Positions 36,005 through 43,199 of a stretch of 64,000 bases of DNA are shown piece after piece. The stretch covers positions 186,001 through 250,000 of the forward strand of contig NZ_JAPCHV010000002.1 in the NCBI RefSeq assembly GCF_026107645.2, read 5' to 3'. Made by a program: the position numbers and the translations under genes. The stretch's first letter is position 1, and each line of letters opens with the position of its first letter. The notes under the pieces were generated by a model. The model searched no databases and was not told where the DNA came from. It saw only the letters and a program-made list of their open reading frames with translations. The stretch comes from Flavobacterium sp. MFBS3-15. GTDB taxonomy: Bacteria > Bacteroidota > Bacteroidia > Flavobacteriales > Flavobacteriaceae.

Positions 36005-37009
36005 TTATTTAGTCGCGAACATCTCAGCAATCAATTCATACGAACGCTTCCTGTCGGCAAAATCATCAGCCCAAGTGGCAATCATGATCTCATCTATATT
36101 ATAATCTTCTGCCAGTTGGCTTAGCTTTTTATGTACATACTTTGGCGATCCGGCAATGAAGCGGTTGCGGTTGTAGGCAATGCGCGCACGCTGTTGCATG
36201 CTGTAGTCCATGGCTTTGATTTCTTCGAGTGAAGGCAGGTCGCCCGTAGCACCCATCTCAATGTGGAGCATGCGGTAGTCGAACTCCGTTATCCAGTCCT
36301 CAACCTTTTGGTCGTCTTCGCTGCAAAAGGCAAATATGCCCACATTCACTTTCGGTTCCTGCAATGCTGCCGACGGCTTGAAGCTGTCACGGTAAATGGC
36401 TGCTACTTCCGGCCCGCCGAAGGGGTTGATGAAATGGGCAAACGACAGCGCCATCCCGAAATGGGCTGCAAACTGTGCGCTGCCCCCGCTTGAGGTCAGT
36501 ATCCAGAATTCGGGCAATATTTCCGGGGCAGGGTAGGCTTTTACCCTTCCTTCCGAAGCCTCGGTGCCGTCCCCGCCAAGATAGGTTTGAACATCTTTCA
36601 GCTGCTGGAAAAAATCTTTCTCGCTAAAGGTGTTGGATGGGTTGAGCAGGTGGGCCGAAAGCCTGTCGCCGCCCGGCGCACGCCCAATCCCAAAATCGAT
36701 GCGCCCCGGGAAGAGTGTAGATAAAAGTCCGAAGTTCTCGCTCATTTTCAATGTGCTGTGGTTGGGCAGCATGATGCCCCCGGACCCTACGCGGATGCGC
36801 TCCGACCTTGAGGCAAGGTAGGGGATGAGCACCTCGGGGGCTGTACCAGCGACTAGCTTGAAATTATGGTGCTCACTGACCCAATAACGTTCAAAGCCCA
36901 GCTCGTCGGCCAGCTGTACGAGTTTGCCAGAATCGGCTAAAGCTTGTGCCGCAGTACTGTTACGTGCCACCTGCGACTGGTCGAGCACGCTTATTTTTAT
37001 ATTTTTCAT
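36005..37009 (-). CDS. LLM-class (luciferase-like) flavin-dependent monooxygenase
   Basis: 334 residues. The N-terminus (ISVLDQSQVARNSTAAQALA, LGFERYWVSEHHN) is typical of the YhbW-type luciferase-like group, followed by RIRVGSGGIMLPNHS, GRIDFGIGRAPGGD and PEFWILTSSGGSAQFA. The flavin-binding TIM barrel is complete. The natural substrate of this group is usually unknown. Monocistronic, flanked by repeats on the downstream side and divergent from the archaemetzincin gene. Confidence 0.88.
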   Translation of the reverse strand: MKNIKISVLDQSQVARNSTAAQALADSGKLVQLADELGFERYWVSEHHNFKLVAGTAPEVLIPYLASRSERIRVGSGGIMLPNHSTLKMSENFGLLSTLFPGRIDFGIGRAPGGDRLSAHLLNPSNTFSEKDFFQQLKDVQTYLGGDGTEASEGRVKAYPAPEILPEFWILTSSGGSAQFAAHFGMALSFAHFINPFGGPEVAAIYRDSFKPSAALQEPKVNVGIFAFCSEDDQKVEDWITEFDYRMLHIEMGATGDLPSLEEIKAMDYSMQQRARIAYNRNRFIAGSPKYVHKKLSQLAEDYNIDEIMIATWADDFADRKRSYELIAEMFATK

Positions 37010-37134
37010 GTAGATGCAAAAACTGTATCCTGCAAAGTTACAGATATGATTTGGATTTTACCGCTATGCTTTAGGTTAGTAGGTACCGGGGCGGCACGCA
37101 AAATAAACTACTGCATCAGTATAAAGGAATTTCA

Positions 37135-37142
37135 TACATTTG
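37135..37142 (+). promoter_or_regulatory. -7 element abutting the archaemetzincin start codon
   Basis: TACATTTG is an exact TAnnTTTG element ending 3 bases before the ATG at 37146. If used, the message would be leaderless or nearly so. No clear -33 TTG is present. Confidence 0.4.
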
Positions 37143-37145
37143 GAT

Positions 37146-37769
37146 ATGAGAACACTTACCCTGCTATTCGCCTGTTTCCTGCTGTTTTCCTGCGCCGACA
37201 AACCTGTTTCCGATGCGACCGTCGTGGGTGTTATCCCTTACAAAGGCATCAGCAGTGAAAAAGTAGCTATGCTCAGGCAATCCATTACGGAATATTATGG
37301 CGTGGAGACAAAATTACTGCCTGAAGCAGTCCCGACCAAAACGGCATTCGTAAATATAAAATCGCCACGCTACCGCGCTGACAGCCTCATTGCCCTACAG
37401 CAGCGATCTATGCCCGAAGGCGTAGATTATGTAATGGGGCTGACCGAAAGCGATATTTCGGTTACCAAAAAAGATGCTGATGGCGCCGTAAAAAAACCGG
37501 AATGGAAGTACAACGACTTCGGCATCATGGGGCTGGCATACTGCCCCGGGAAAAGTTGCATCATTTCAGGTTTTCGCCTAAAGCATAAGGACAGGGAGGT
37601 GCATTTCGGGCGGTTCAAAAAGGTAGCGATACACGAACTCGGCCATAATTTTGGCCTGCCCCATTGCCCAAATAAAAAGTGTGTAATGACCGATGCTGTG
37701 GAAAAGATCGCCACCATTTATAATGCACAGCCGGAATTGTGTGAAGATTGTAAAAAGAAGATATTGTAA
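37146..37769 (+). CDS. Archaemetzincin-type zinc metalloprotease, lipoprotein
   Basis: About 207 residues from the ATG at 37146. A lipoprotein signal ending LLFSC (Cys about residue 16) opens the protein. The catalytic centre HELGHNFGLPHC carries the three zinc ligands and the metzincin glycine. It is followed by CVM, the Met-turn equivalent, then a CEDC pair near the C-terminus. The spacing of the four cysteines matches archaemetzincins (second structural zinc). Family members are aminopeptidase-like metzincins. A lipid-anchored version would act in the periplasm or at the surface. Confidence 0.85.
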   Translation: MRTLTLLFACFLLFSCADKPVSDATVVGVIPYKGISSEKVAMLRQSITEYYGVETKLLPEAVPTKTAFVNIKSPRYRADSLIALQQRSMPEGVDYVMGLTESDISVTKKDADGAVKKPEWKYNDFGIMGLAYCPGKSCIISGFRLKHKDREVHFGRFKKVAIHELGHNFGLPHCPNKKCVMTDAVEKIATIYNAQPELCEDCKKKIL

Positions 37770-37791
37770 AGGCAATGCCCAACACAATTAA

Positions 37792-37917
37792 TTTAACCAC
37801 ATAAATACATAGGTTTTAGAAAGTTCTCAAAACAGCGTGAAACATAGTTGAAGCATCGCTTCATACTATGAGTAACTTTTAGCCACAAACCAAAGCCTAC
37901 GTACCTATGTGGTTAAA
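37792..37917. repeat. Palindromic intergenic repeat (CCACATAGGTACATAG family), copy 2
   Basis: The left arm TTTAACCACATAAATACATAG-like segment (37792-37812) pairs with the right arm CTACGTACCTATGTGGTTAA (37897-37916). The internal GAAGCATCGCTTC is the counterpart of GAAGCTTCGCTTC in the copy at 35802-35947. It lies between the convergent archaemetzincin and maleate isomerase genes. Confidence 0.8.
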
Positions 37918-37936
37918 ATTAGGGAATAATAGAGGA

Positions 37937-38689
37937 CTAATATTTTCCGCTCAGCAGCGCCCCGCCCATAGGCACCTTCGTCTCAAGCCCTAATTTCTTT
38001 AGCATTTCATACGTAGTACAAACCGCTGCCGAGGTTACGGGAATTCCGATCTCTTTCTCAATGGCATCAATGGCTTCCAGCGATGGCATTTGCACACATG
38101 CCGAAACCACCAGTACTTCAACGCCTTCAAGGTTCAGCCTTTTGTAAATATCCAAAAGGTTCATAGGGTCCTGTGCCGCGACTTCCAGGTTGTCAGGAAT
38201 TTCAAGTGCAATGGAATCTACCACTTCAAAGCCCTGATGCTCGATGTAATCAACAACAAGCTGTGTAAGCGGCTTCATGTAGGGAGTGATCACCGCTACT
38301 TTTTTCGCGCCAAGCACTTTCAATCCGTTAATTAATGCACCCGCGCTGGTCACAATAGGGGTGGGGCAGTCATTCTTAACGGTCTCCTCATGCAGGTTCG
38401 TTTCCGATACGCAGTGGTAGCCGCGACCCATGCTCATGATGGCAACAAGGCAGGCATAGCCCATTACGTCTACGCGGGCATCGCTAAGCTCCTGTGCACA
38501 TTTCAGGCTTTGGGCATCCATGGCCTCCAGTTCCTCCTTGGTCACTTTCTTCATGCGCATGCGGCTGGAGTGGAAGGTAAACCTTTCCGGCGCAATCGTC
38601 TCGCGCGAACGCAGCAGGGCCGGTATCTCCGTTTCCATGGTAATATTGGAGCTCGGCACGATCTGGCCAATTCTGTATGTTTTTTTCAT
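37937..38689 (-). CDS. maiA: Maleate cis-trans isomerase
   Basis: 250 residues, very close to known maleate isomerases. It has IGQIVPSSNITMETEIPALL, ERFTFHSSRMRMKKVTKEEL, the catalytic cysteine pair in VMGYACLVAIM (Cys80) and VVSACVQMPSL (Cys198), and the final GGALLSGKY. It belongs to the Asp/Glu racemase superfamily and converts maleate to fumarate without cofactor, as NicE does in nicotinate degradation. Last gene of the leftward catabolic run, separated from the FAH gene by a repeat. Its presence implies that upstream chemistry yields maleate. Confidence 0.9.
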   Translation of the reverse strand: MKKTYRIGQIVPSSNITMETEIPALLRSRETIAPERFTFHSSRMRMKKVTKEELEAMDAQSLKCAQELSDARVDVMGYACLVAIMSMGRGYHCVSETNLHEETVKNDCPTPIVTSAGALINGLKVLGAKKVAVITPYMKPLTQLVVDYIEHQGFEVVDSIALEIPDNLEVAAQDPMNLLDIYKRLNLEGVEVLVVSACVQMPSLEAIDAIEKEIGIPVTSAAVCTTYEMLKKLGLETKVPMGGALLSGKY

Positions 38690-38698
38690 TGTTTATTT

Positions 38699-38836
38699 TA
38701 AATTCCAAGTTCCAAAAGCCAAATAACAAACAAATTCCAATTCCTAAATTCAAAATTTCAAACCTCTGCTACCGTTCTCTAAGATTGGAATTTGAGATTT
38801 GGAGCTTGTTTGGAATTTGAGATTTGTTATTTGGTG
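38699..38836. repeat. Palindromic intergenic repeat (AAATTCCAA family)
   Basis: The left arm AAATTCCAAGTTCCAAAAGC, then CAAATAACAAACAAATTCC, pairs with the right arm GGAATTTGAGATTTGGAGC, then GGAATTTGAGATTTGTTATT. The unit fills the gap between the maleate isomerase and FAH genes. Confidence 0.75.
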
Positions 38837-38841
38837 CTTTA

Positions 38842-39762
38842 CTATTTTACTTCTTCACTATCAACAACTGTATTCCGCAACGTCCCAATTCCCTCAACCG
38901 TAGCTTCCACCACATCACCCGGCCACATCCATTCCTGTGGGCTACGGCCTGCGCCAACGCCTGCAGGGGTTCCGGTGGCAATGATGTCGCCTGCATCGAG
39001 TGTAAACACCGTGCTCAGGTCGTGTATCAGCTCTTCAATATTGAACAGCATGAATTTTGTGTTGGAGTTCTGCTTCTCAACACCATTTACTGTTAGCGAG
39101 AGGTTCAGGTTGTGCGGGTCGGCGATCTCATCGCGGGTCACGATCATTGGGCCCATAGGCGCAAAGGTATCCTGCCCTTTGGAAACGATCCATTGCCCGG
39201 CCCTGCGGCAGTCGCGCGCACTGATATCGTTGATCACCGTATAGCCGTACACATAGTCCATCGCATTTTCTTTCGCGATGTTTTTGCCATGTTTGCCGAT
39301 GATTACAGCCAGCTCTACTTCCCAGTCCAGCTGCTGCGTGATCTTTTGGTTATGGATGATGTTTGTCTCAGTTCCTGTAACCGCTGTTGGCGGCTTCGAG
39401 AAGATTACAGGCTGTTGCGGCAGTTCTTTGGCAGTGTCCAGTGTCCTTGCAGATTCTGCCACGTGTTCCGTATAATTCAGGCCGATGCCAAAGATGTTCT
39501 TGCGCGGCCTTGGTATTGGGGCCAACAATGTGGCATTCGCCAAGGGTATCGAGCAGTCCAACAGTTCTTCTTTGGTCGCTGTATTCATCAAATGCACCGC
39601 ATGGTTAAGGCCTTCCATGCCCAGGTCGATAAAATCGAGCATGTTGTCGGGCAGGTGGCTGCTTTTCAGCTGTCCCAGCTTGTGCGCATCCACGATCATG
39701 TTTTCTTCTAAAAACCCCAGGCGTTCCGGCGCATGGTTTATTCGGTAGGTAACTAATTTCAT
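38842..39762 (-). CDS. Fumarylacetoacetate hydrolase family protein (maleyl-/fumarylpyruvate hydrolase)
   Basis: 306 residues. It has the FAH catalytic domain: NIFGIGLNYTEHVAES, VIFSKPPTAVTGTETNI, the metal-binding LDWEVELAVIIGKHGKNI, GYTVINDISARDCR, SKGQDTFAPMGPMIV and IATGTPAGVGAGRSP. The N-terminal 60 residues match the small FAH leader domain. In this context it most likely hydrolyses the ring-cleavage product to pyruvate and a C4 acid. With maleate isomerase downstream, direct hydrolysis of maleylpyruvate (or its amide) is more likely than of fumarylpyruvate. Confidence 0.85.
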   Translation of the reverse strand: MKLVTYRINHAPERLGFLEENMIVDAHKLGQLKSSHLPDNMLDFIDLGMEGLNHAVHLMNTATKEELLDCSIPLANATLLAPIPRPRKNIFGIGLNYTEHVAESARTLDTAKELPQQPVIFSKPPTAVTGTETNIIHNQKITQQLDWEVELAVIIGKHGKNIAKENAMDYVYGYTVINDISARDCRRAGQWIVSKGQDTFAPMGPMIVTRDEIADPHNLNLSLTVNGVEKQNSNTKFMLFNIEELIHDLSTVFTLDAGDIIATGTPAGVGAGRSPQEWMWPGDVVEATVEGIGTLRNTVVDSEEVK

Positions 39763-39810
39763 TTATTTTGGTTGTTTGTCTATCTTATTTGTTTTAATTC
39801 CACATTTTTT

Positions 39811-39878
39811 GTCACATCGAGCGCAGTCGAGATGCTTACGATATACAATTGTTGTTCTCGACTGCGCTCGAACTGACA
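39811..39878. repeat. Palindromic intergenic repeat (TCGAGCGCAGTCGAGA family)
   Basis: The perfect 16-bp arms TCGAGCGCAGTCGAGA (39817-39832) and TCTCGACTGCGCTCGA (39856-39871) are extended by an imperfect GTCACA / TGACA pairing. It is in the gap between the ring-cleavage dioxygenase and FAH genes. Confidence 0.85.
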
Positions 39879-39915
39879 ATCGTTACTAACTGAAAACTGC
39901 GACTGCGACTGAAAA

Positions 39916-41016
39916 CTAAACGGTTTGGTATTTGTCCGGATGCTCCATCTCTTGGTACAACCCCAGTGACGTAATCACCGGCAGGTCATTGAAAGAGAAC
40001 AGGCAAGCATCTTCGGTCTCGCTCAGGTTTACATGCTCGTGGTACGCCCACGACGGTACGCAGAAAATATCCCGTTCTTTCCAATCAAAACGCTTGCCGC
40101 CAATAATGGAGTAGCCGTGTCCTTTCGCGCATTGGTACACGAACGACCCCGTATGCCTGTGTGCCAGCGTGTGCTCGCTTGGGCGAAGCAGTTGTATCGA
40201 AGCGCCCATGGTCTGCATCACGTGGCCGCCTGTTTGCGGGTTGGTGTAATGCATGAGTATGCCATCGTAGGGCGAACCTTCATTCACCTTTGCAGCTTCC
40301 AAAAGCGCCGGGTACACCTGCTTCCACGAATATTTGAATAGGGGAGAGTAGGGCTTGTCCCAACCGCTGTCGGCAGGAACCAGTCCCACGCCGCTGTATG
40401 TCATGGGCAAATGGTTTACCGGAGCAACTAATGGCTGCTTGCCGTCAAATACCGCATAATCGTTGGCTTCCAGTGCATTCACAAGCGGAATGTCCAGCCC
40501 GTCCTGCCAAATGCAGGTTTTACCGCCTTCCTCTACGCCATGCTCATGCCACGTGCTGTTGGGCGTTATCACAAAATCGTTGACCTCCAGCATGATCTTG
40601 TTGCCGTCTACCACCGTGTAGCCGCCTTCACCCTCCATAATGAAGCGCAGGGCAGAAGCCTTATGCCGGTGCGCCGACGTGCTTTCGCCCGGCCTTGTCA
40701 CCTGGATTCCGGTGTACAGCCAGCCCACGGCGGCGCTCACATCGCGGCGCTTGTCGTTGACTAAATATACCACGCGGCGGCCTGCCTGCTCGGGCGTAAC
40801 CAGTTCCGATGATTTCAGTACCAGTTCCCGAAGTTGCTCGTACTTCCAAAGCATCGGCACCGACGAGGTACGCGGCTCCCATGGCTCGATGTCGTTCGCT
40901 ACCGTCCATAAGGCACCCGCGCCAAGGCTTTCCAACTCTTTGTAATAGGCTTCCAACTCCGGGGTGTCCTGCACCCGCGCACGGCCTAAAACACTGTCGT
41001 CATATTTTGTTTCCAT
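39916..41016 (-). CDS. Gentisate 1,2-dioxygenase-like bicupin
   Basis: 366 residues in two cupin domains. The first has HRHKASALRFIMEGEG (His116 and His118) with the partner TWHEHG (His157, His159). The second has TLAHRHTGSFVYQ and SWAYHEHVN near the C-terminus. This bicupin layout matches gentisate and salicylate 1,2-dioxygenases, which open the ring between the carboxyl carbon and the adjacent hydroxylated or aminated carbon using Fe(II). Context suggests 5-hydroxyanthranilate or gentisate as substrate. Fifth of the enzymes in the inferred pathway order. Confidence 0.85.
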   Translation of the reverse strand: METKYDDSVLGRARVQDTPELEAYYKELESLGAGALWTVANDIEPWEPRTSSVPMLWKYEQLRELVLKSSELVTPEQAGRRVVYLVNDKRRDVSAAVGWLYTGIQVTRPGESTSAHRHKASALRFIMEGEGGYTVVDGNKIMLEVNDFVITPNSTWHEHGVEEGGKTCIWQDGLDIPLVNALEANDYAVFDGKQPLVAPVNHLPMTYSGVGLVPADSGWDKPYSPLFKYSWKQVYPALLEAAKVNEGSPYDGILMHYTNPQTGGHVMQTMGASIQLLRPSEHTLAHRHTGSFVYQCAKGHGYSIIGGKRFDWKERDIFCVPSWAYHEHVNLSETEDACLFSFNDLPVITSLGLYQEMEHPDKYQTV

Positions 41017-41085
41017 ACTAAACTTTATTTAGTTGAATTTGTTTTATTTAAAGCGGAATGGCCAGTTTCAAACCAGCTATCCCTG

Positions 41086-41145
41086 TTCCTGCCTTCCGCT
41101 GTATCCCCGCCGAAAAAGCGGGGGATGCCGCTTCAGTCAGGGCTA
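41086..41145. repeat. Dispersed intergenic repeat, copy 2
   Basis: TTCCTGCCTTCCGCTGTAT, then GCCGAAAAAGCGGGGGATGCC, ending CAGGGCTA, is the partner of 4159-4217. It lies in the 175-base gap between the small membrane-protein gene and the dioxygenase gene. Confidence 0.7.
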
Positions 41146-41191
41146 ACGGCTATCTACTTTTATTTTTGGAGGCTTTTCCTACTGTTTCGTA

Positions 41192-41683
41192 TTATTCTAT
41201 CTTATTTCCGTAACGTCCCATTCTTGGCTGTCTCGGCTTTTTCTCTTTTTTATAATTCCTTACTCTTGGAATGAGCGACTTATCTTTTTGACGTTGGCCT
41301 ATGATGGCGAATATCCCAAACATTAGAGCCAGGCCAATACCGGCAGCTACATCTGATTTTATTTCTGAACCCTCATCTTTAAACAAAAAGACAGAATGTT
41401 CCGAATCCGTCATTAAAATAAAAGTACCTCCTCTAAATATTTCGTCACAATGTAATCCCTTGAAATTCTTAACGTGCATCTTTCCAAGGTAGTTAAACCT
41501 GAAACGAGCTTTGTTGCTTCTTGAGCCTTCACCGCATCGTGTTGGCACATCAACAATATTTACAATTACTTCCCTGCCTGTCGTAAGAACATCCAAATCA
41601 TCGTACTTCAGCTTGGTAAGCCAAAGTGCCCCAGCCATCATCAAAAGGCTTACAATCGTCAGGCCTTTTAACTTCCCAAACAT
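41192..41683 (-). CDS. Small membrane protein coupled to the nitrilase gene
   Basis: About 163 residues from the ATG at 41683, which overlaps the nitrilase stop (TGATG arrangement). Two hydrophobic helices are seen (LTIVSLLMMAGALWLT near the start and AAGIGLALMFGIFAIIG near 115-131), with an extracytoplasmic domain between them (about 25-110) holding a Cys pair (TRCGEG, LHCDEI). The cytoplasmic tail is very basic. The layout resembles DUF3592-like proteins, but the assignment is weak. It is odd to find it inside an aromatic-degradation gene run. Confidence 0.6.
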   Translation of the reverse strand: MFGKLKGLTIVSLLMMAGALWLTKLKYDDLDVLTTGREVIVNIVDVPTRCGEGSRSNKARFRFNYLGKMHVKNFKGLHCDEIFRGGTFILMTDSEHSVFLFKDEGSEIKSDVAAGIGLALMFGIFAIIGQRQKDKSLIPRVRNYKKEKKPRQPRMGRYGNKIE

Positions 41684-42657
41684 CAAAAATCCTCCTGCGT
41701 ATCAGTAAACGTAATGTTCTTCCTCGGGGCAGTATTCACACGCAGGTCGAAGATATCAAAGCGGTTATAATGGCCCAGGATGTCGTGCATCTGCTTGGGC
41801 TGTATGCATTTAGAGAGGTCAATGTCTGCATACACGATCCCTTCCTCATCGATCAGCGGCTCGCCGATTACCGCGCCATTCGGCCCAATGACACCCGAGA
41901 ACGCGCTGTTCTTGCGTGTCAGCAGTTCTTCGGCATTGGGCACATCTTCCTTCATGATGTCAATGATCTCCTTGGTGATTGTCGAACACGACACAATCGT
42001 AAACAGCTTCCCTTCAAACGAGTGTGCTGCCGCCCTTATCTTTATCGCTTCTGCCATGTTGTAATCAGGGGGGGCAACGGGGAGGGAAATGTAGTTGGCA
42101 ATGTGTATCAGCTCGCCCTGTGTCAGCAGCGTAAAGCGTGCCAGCGTATTGGTGTTTTCCCCACAGGCCAAAGTGCCTATCGGGCCAATGTCTGTGTTAT
42201 ATACTTTCAGTGACGACCCGTCACCACCGGTCCACGTGAGCTTTTCCGCCCAGGTAGGAACCAGCTTGCGGTGCTTGCCCACAAGGTTGCCGTTATTGTC
42301 GATTATCAGGTTGGTATTGTACAGCTCTCCAAAGCTTTGTCCGCGCTCGTTTACACCGATGACCAAATGACAGTTGTGTTCTTTTGCCGCCTGGCATATC
42401 CTATCAACTTCCGGCCCGGGTACGGTAATAGAGTTCACATACAGCTTCTCGTACCACTTGCTGCCCTGTACCGGTGTCATGATCCAGTTCCAGTAGGGGT
42501 AGCCGGCCACAAAGACTTCAGGGAAGGCCACGAGTGAAGCACCGTTATTGGCAGCCTCGGCAATTATCGAGCAGGCTTTATCCACCGTGGCATCCACGTT
42601 AAGGAAAACCGGTGAAGCCTGTACTGCGGCAGCCTTGAATTTTGGTAAATGAAACAT
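41683..42657 (-). CDS. Nitrilase (carbon-nitrogen hydrolase family)
   Basis: 324 residues. The Glu-Lys-Cys catalytic triad is visible: FPEVFVAGYP (Glu47), GKHRKLVPTWAEKL (Lys131) and LACGENTNTLARF (Cys165). ENTN after the cysteine and the C-terminal HYNRFDIFDLRVN place it in the true nitrilase branch (branch 1) rather than among amidases. It would convert a nitrile to a carboxylic acid and ammonia. In this operon it could supply an aromatic acid from a nitrile, or act on an amide intermediate, which would be unusual for the branch. Confidence 0.85.
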   Translation of the reverse strand: MFHLPKFKAAAVQASPVFLNVDATVDKACSIIAEAANNGASLVAFPEVFVAGYPYWNWIMTPVQGSKWYEKLYVNSITVPGPEVDRICQAAKEHNCHLVIGVNERGQSFGELYNTNLIIDNNGNLVGKHRKLVPTWAEKLTWTGGDGSSLKVYNTDIGPIGTLACGENTNTLARFTLLTQGELIHIANYISLPVAPPDYNMAEAIKIRAAAHSFEGKLFTIVSCSTITKEIIDIMKEDVPNAEELLTRKNSAFSGVIGPNGAVIGEPLIDEEGIVYADIDLSKCIQPKQMHDILGHYNRFDIFDLRVNTAPRKNITFTDTQEDF

Positions 42658-42761
42658 ATTTTAATTCTGGATTATCGATTATTGATGTACTTTTTTTGGG
42701 CATTTCAGGCTTAGTCTCAAATATCCTCCTTACAGTACCCTTTTTTCCTCTTAGCGATACC

Positions 42762-43199
42762 CTAAAATCTCGGATCCGGGATGAAATATTCCTCCAGTTT
42801 TTCCCTCATTTCATCAGGAAAGGGACTCGATTTTATATCGTCGCGCCCTTCATTGAATTCTACCCTTACAAGAGATACTTCGCCCTCCAGGCACAGTGAT
42901 CCGTCGGCATGCTCAAACTTAAACCCGCACTTCATTGATGATACGCCTATTTTCTTTACCCAAATGTATTTCGTTAATACATCGCCTAATCGGGCTGCTT
43001 TTTTAAACTGTATCTTTAAGTCAACCGTGGGTATTCCACCTGTTTTATGGATGTTTTTAAAAGGCATGTCAAGTATCTCGTCATAAAAGTCCTCAACTAT
43101 ATTGTTGAGCATTTCCAGAAAGCGTGGGTAGAACACAATCCCGGCAAAATCAACGTGCTGGAAACGAACAGTTTCATCTTTTTTAAATGCTTTTTCCAT
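42762..43199 (-). CDS. Acyl-CoA thioesterase, 4-hydroxybenzoyl-CoA thioesterase type
   Basis: 145 residues, one hot-dog domain. The active-site segment VRFQHVDFAGIVFYPRFLEM carries the catalytic aspartate (about Asp17) typical of the Pseudomonas-type 4-hydroxybenzoyl-CoA thioesterase clan, followed by VDLKIQFKKAARLGDVL. Expected to release a hydroxylated aromatic acid from its CoA ester. The start overlaps the end of the CoA ligase gene by 17 bases, so the enzymes that form and break the thioester are translationally linked. Confidence 0.85.
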   Translation of the reverse strand: MEKAFKKDETVRFQHVDFAGIVFYPRFLEMLNNIVEDFYDEILDMPFKNIHKTGGIPTVDLKIQFKKAARLGDVLTKYIWVKKIGVSSMKCGFKFEHADGSLCLEGEVSLVRVEFNEGRDDIKSSPFPDEMREKLEEYFIPDPRF

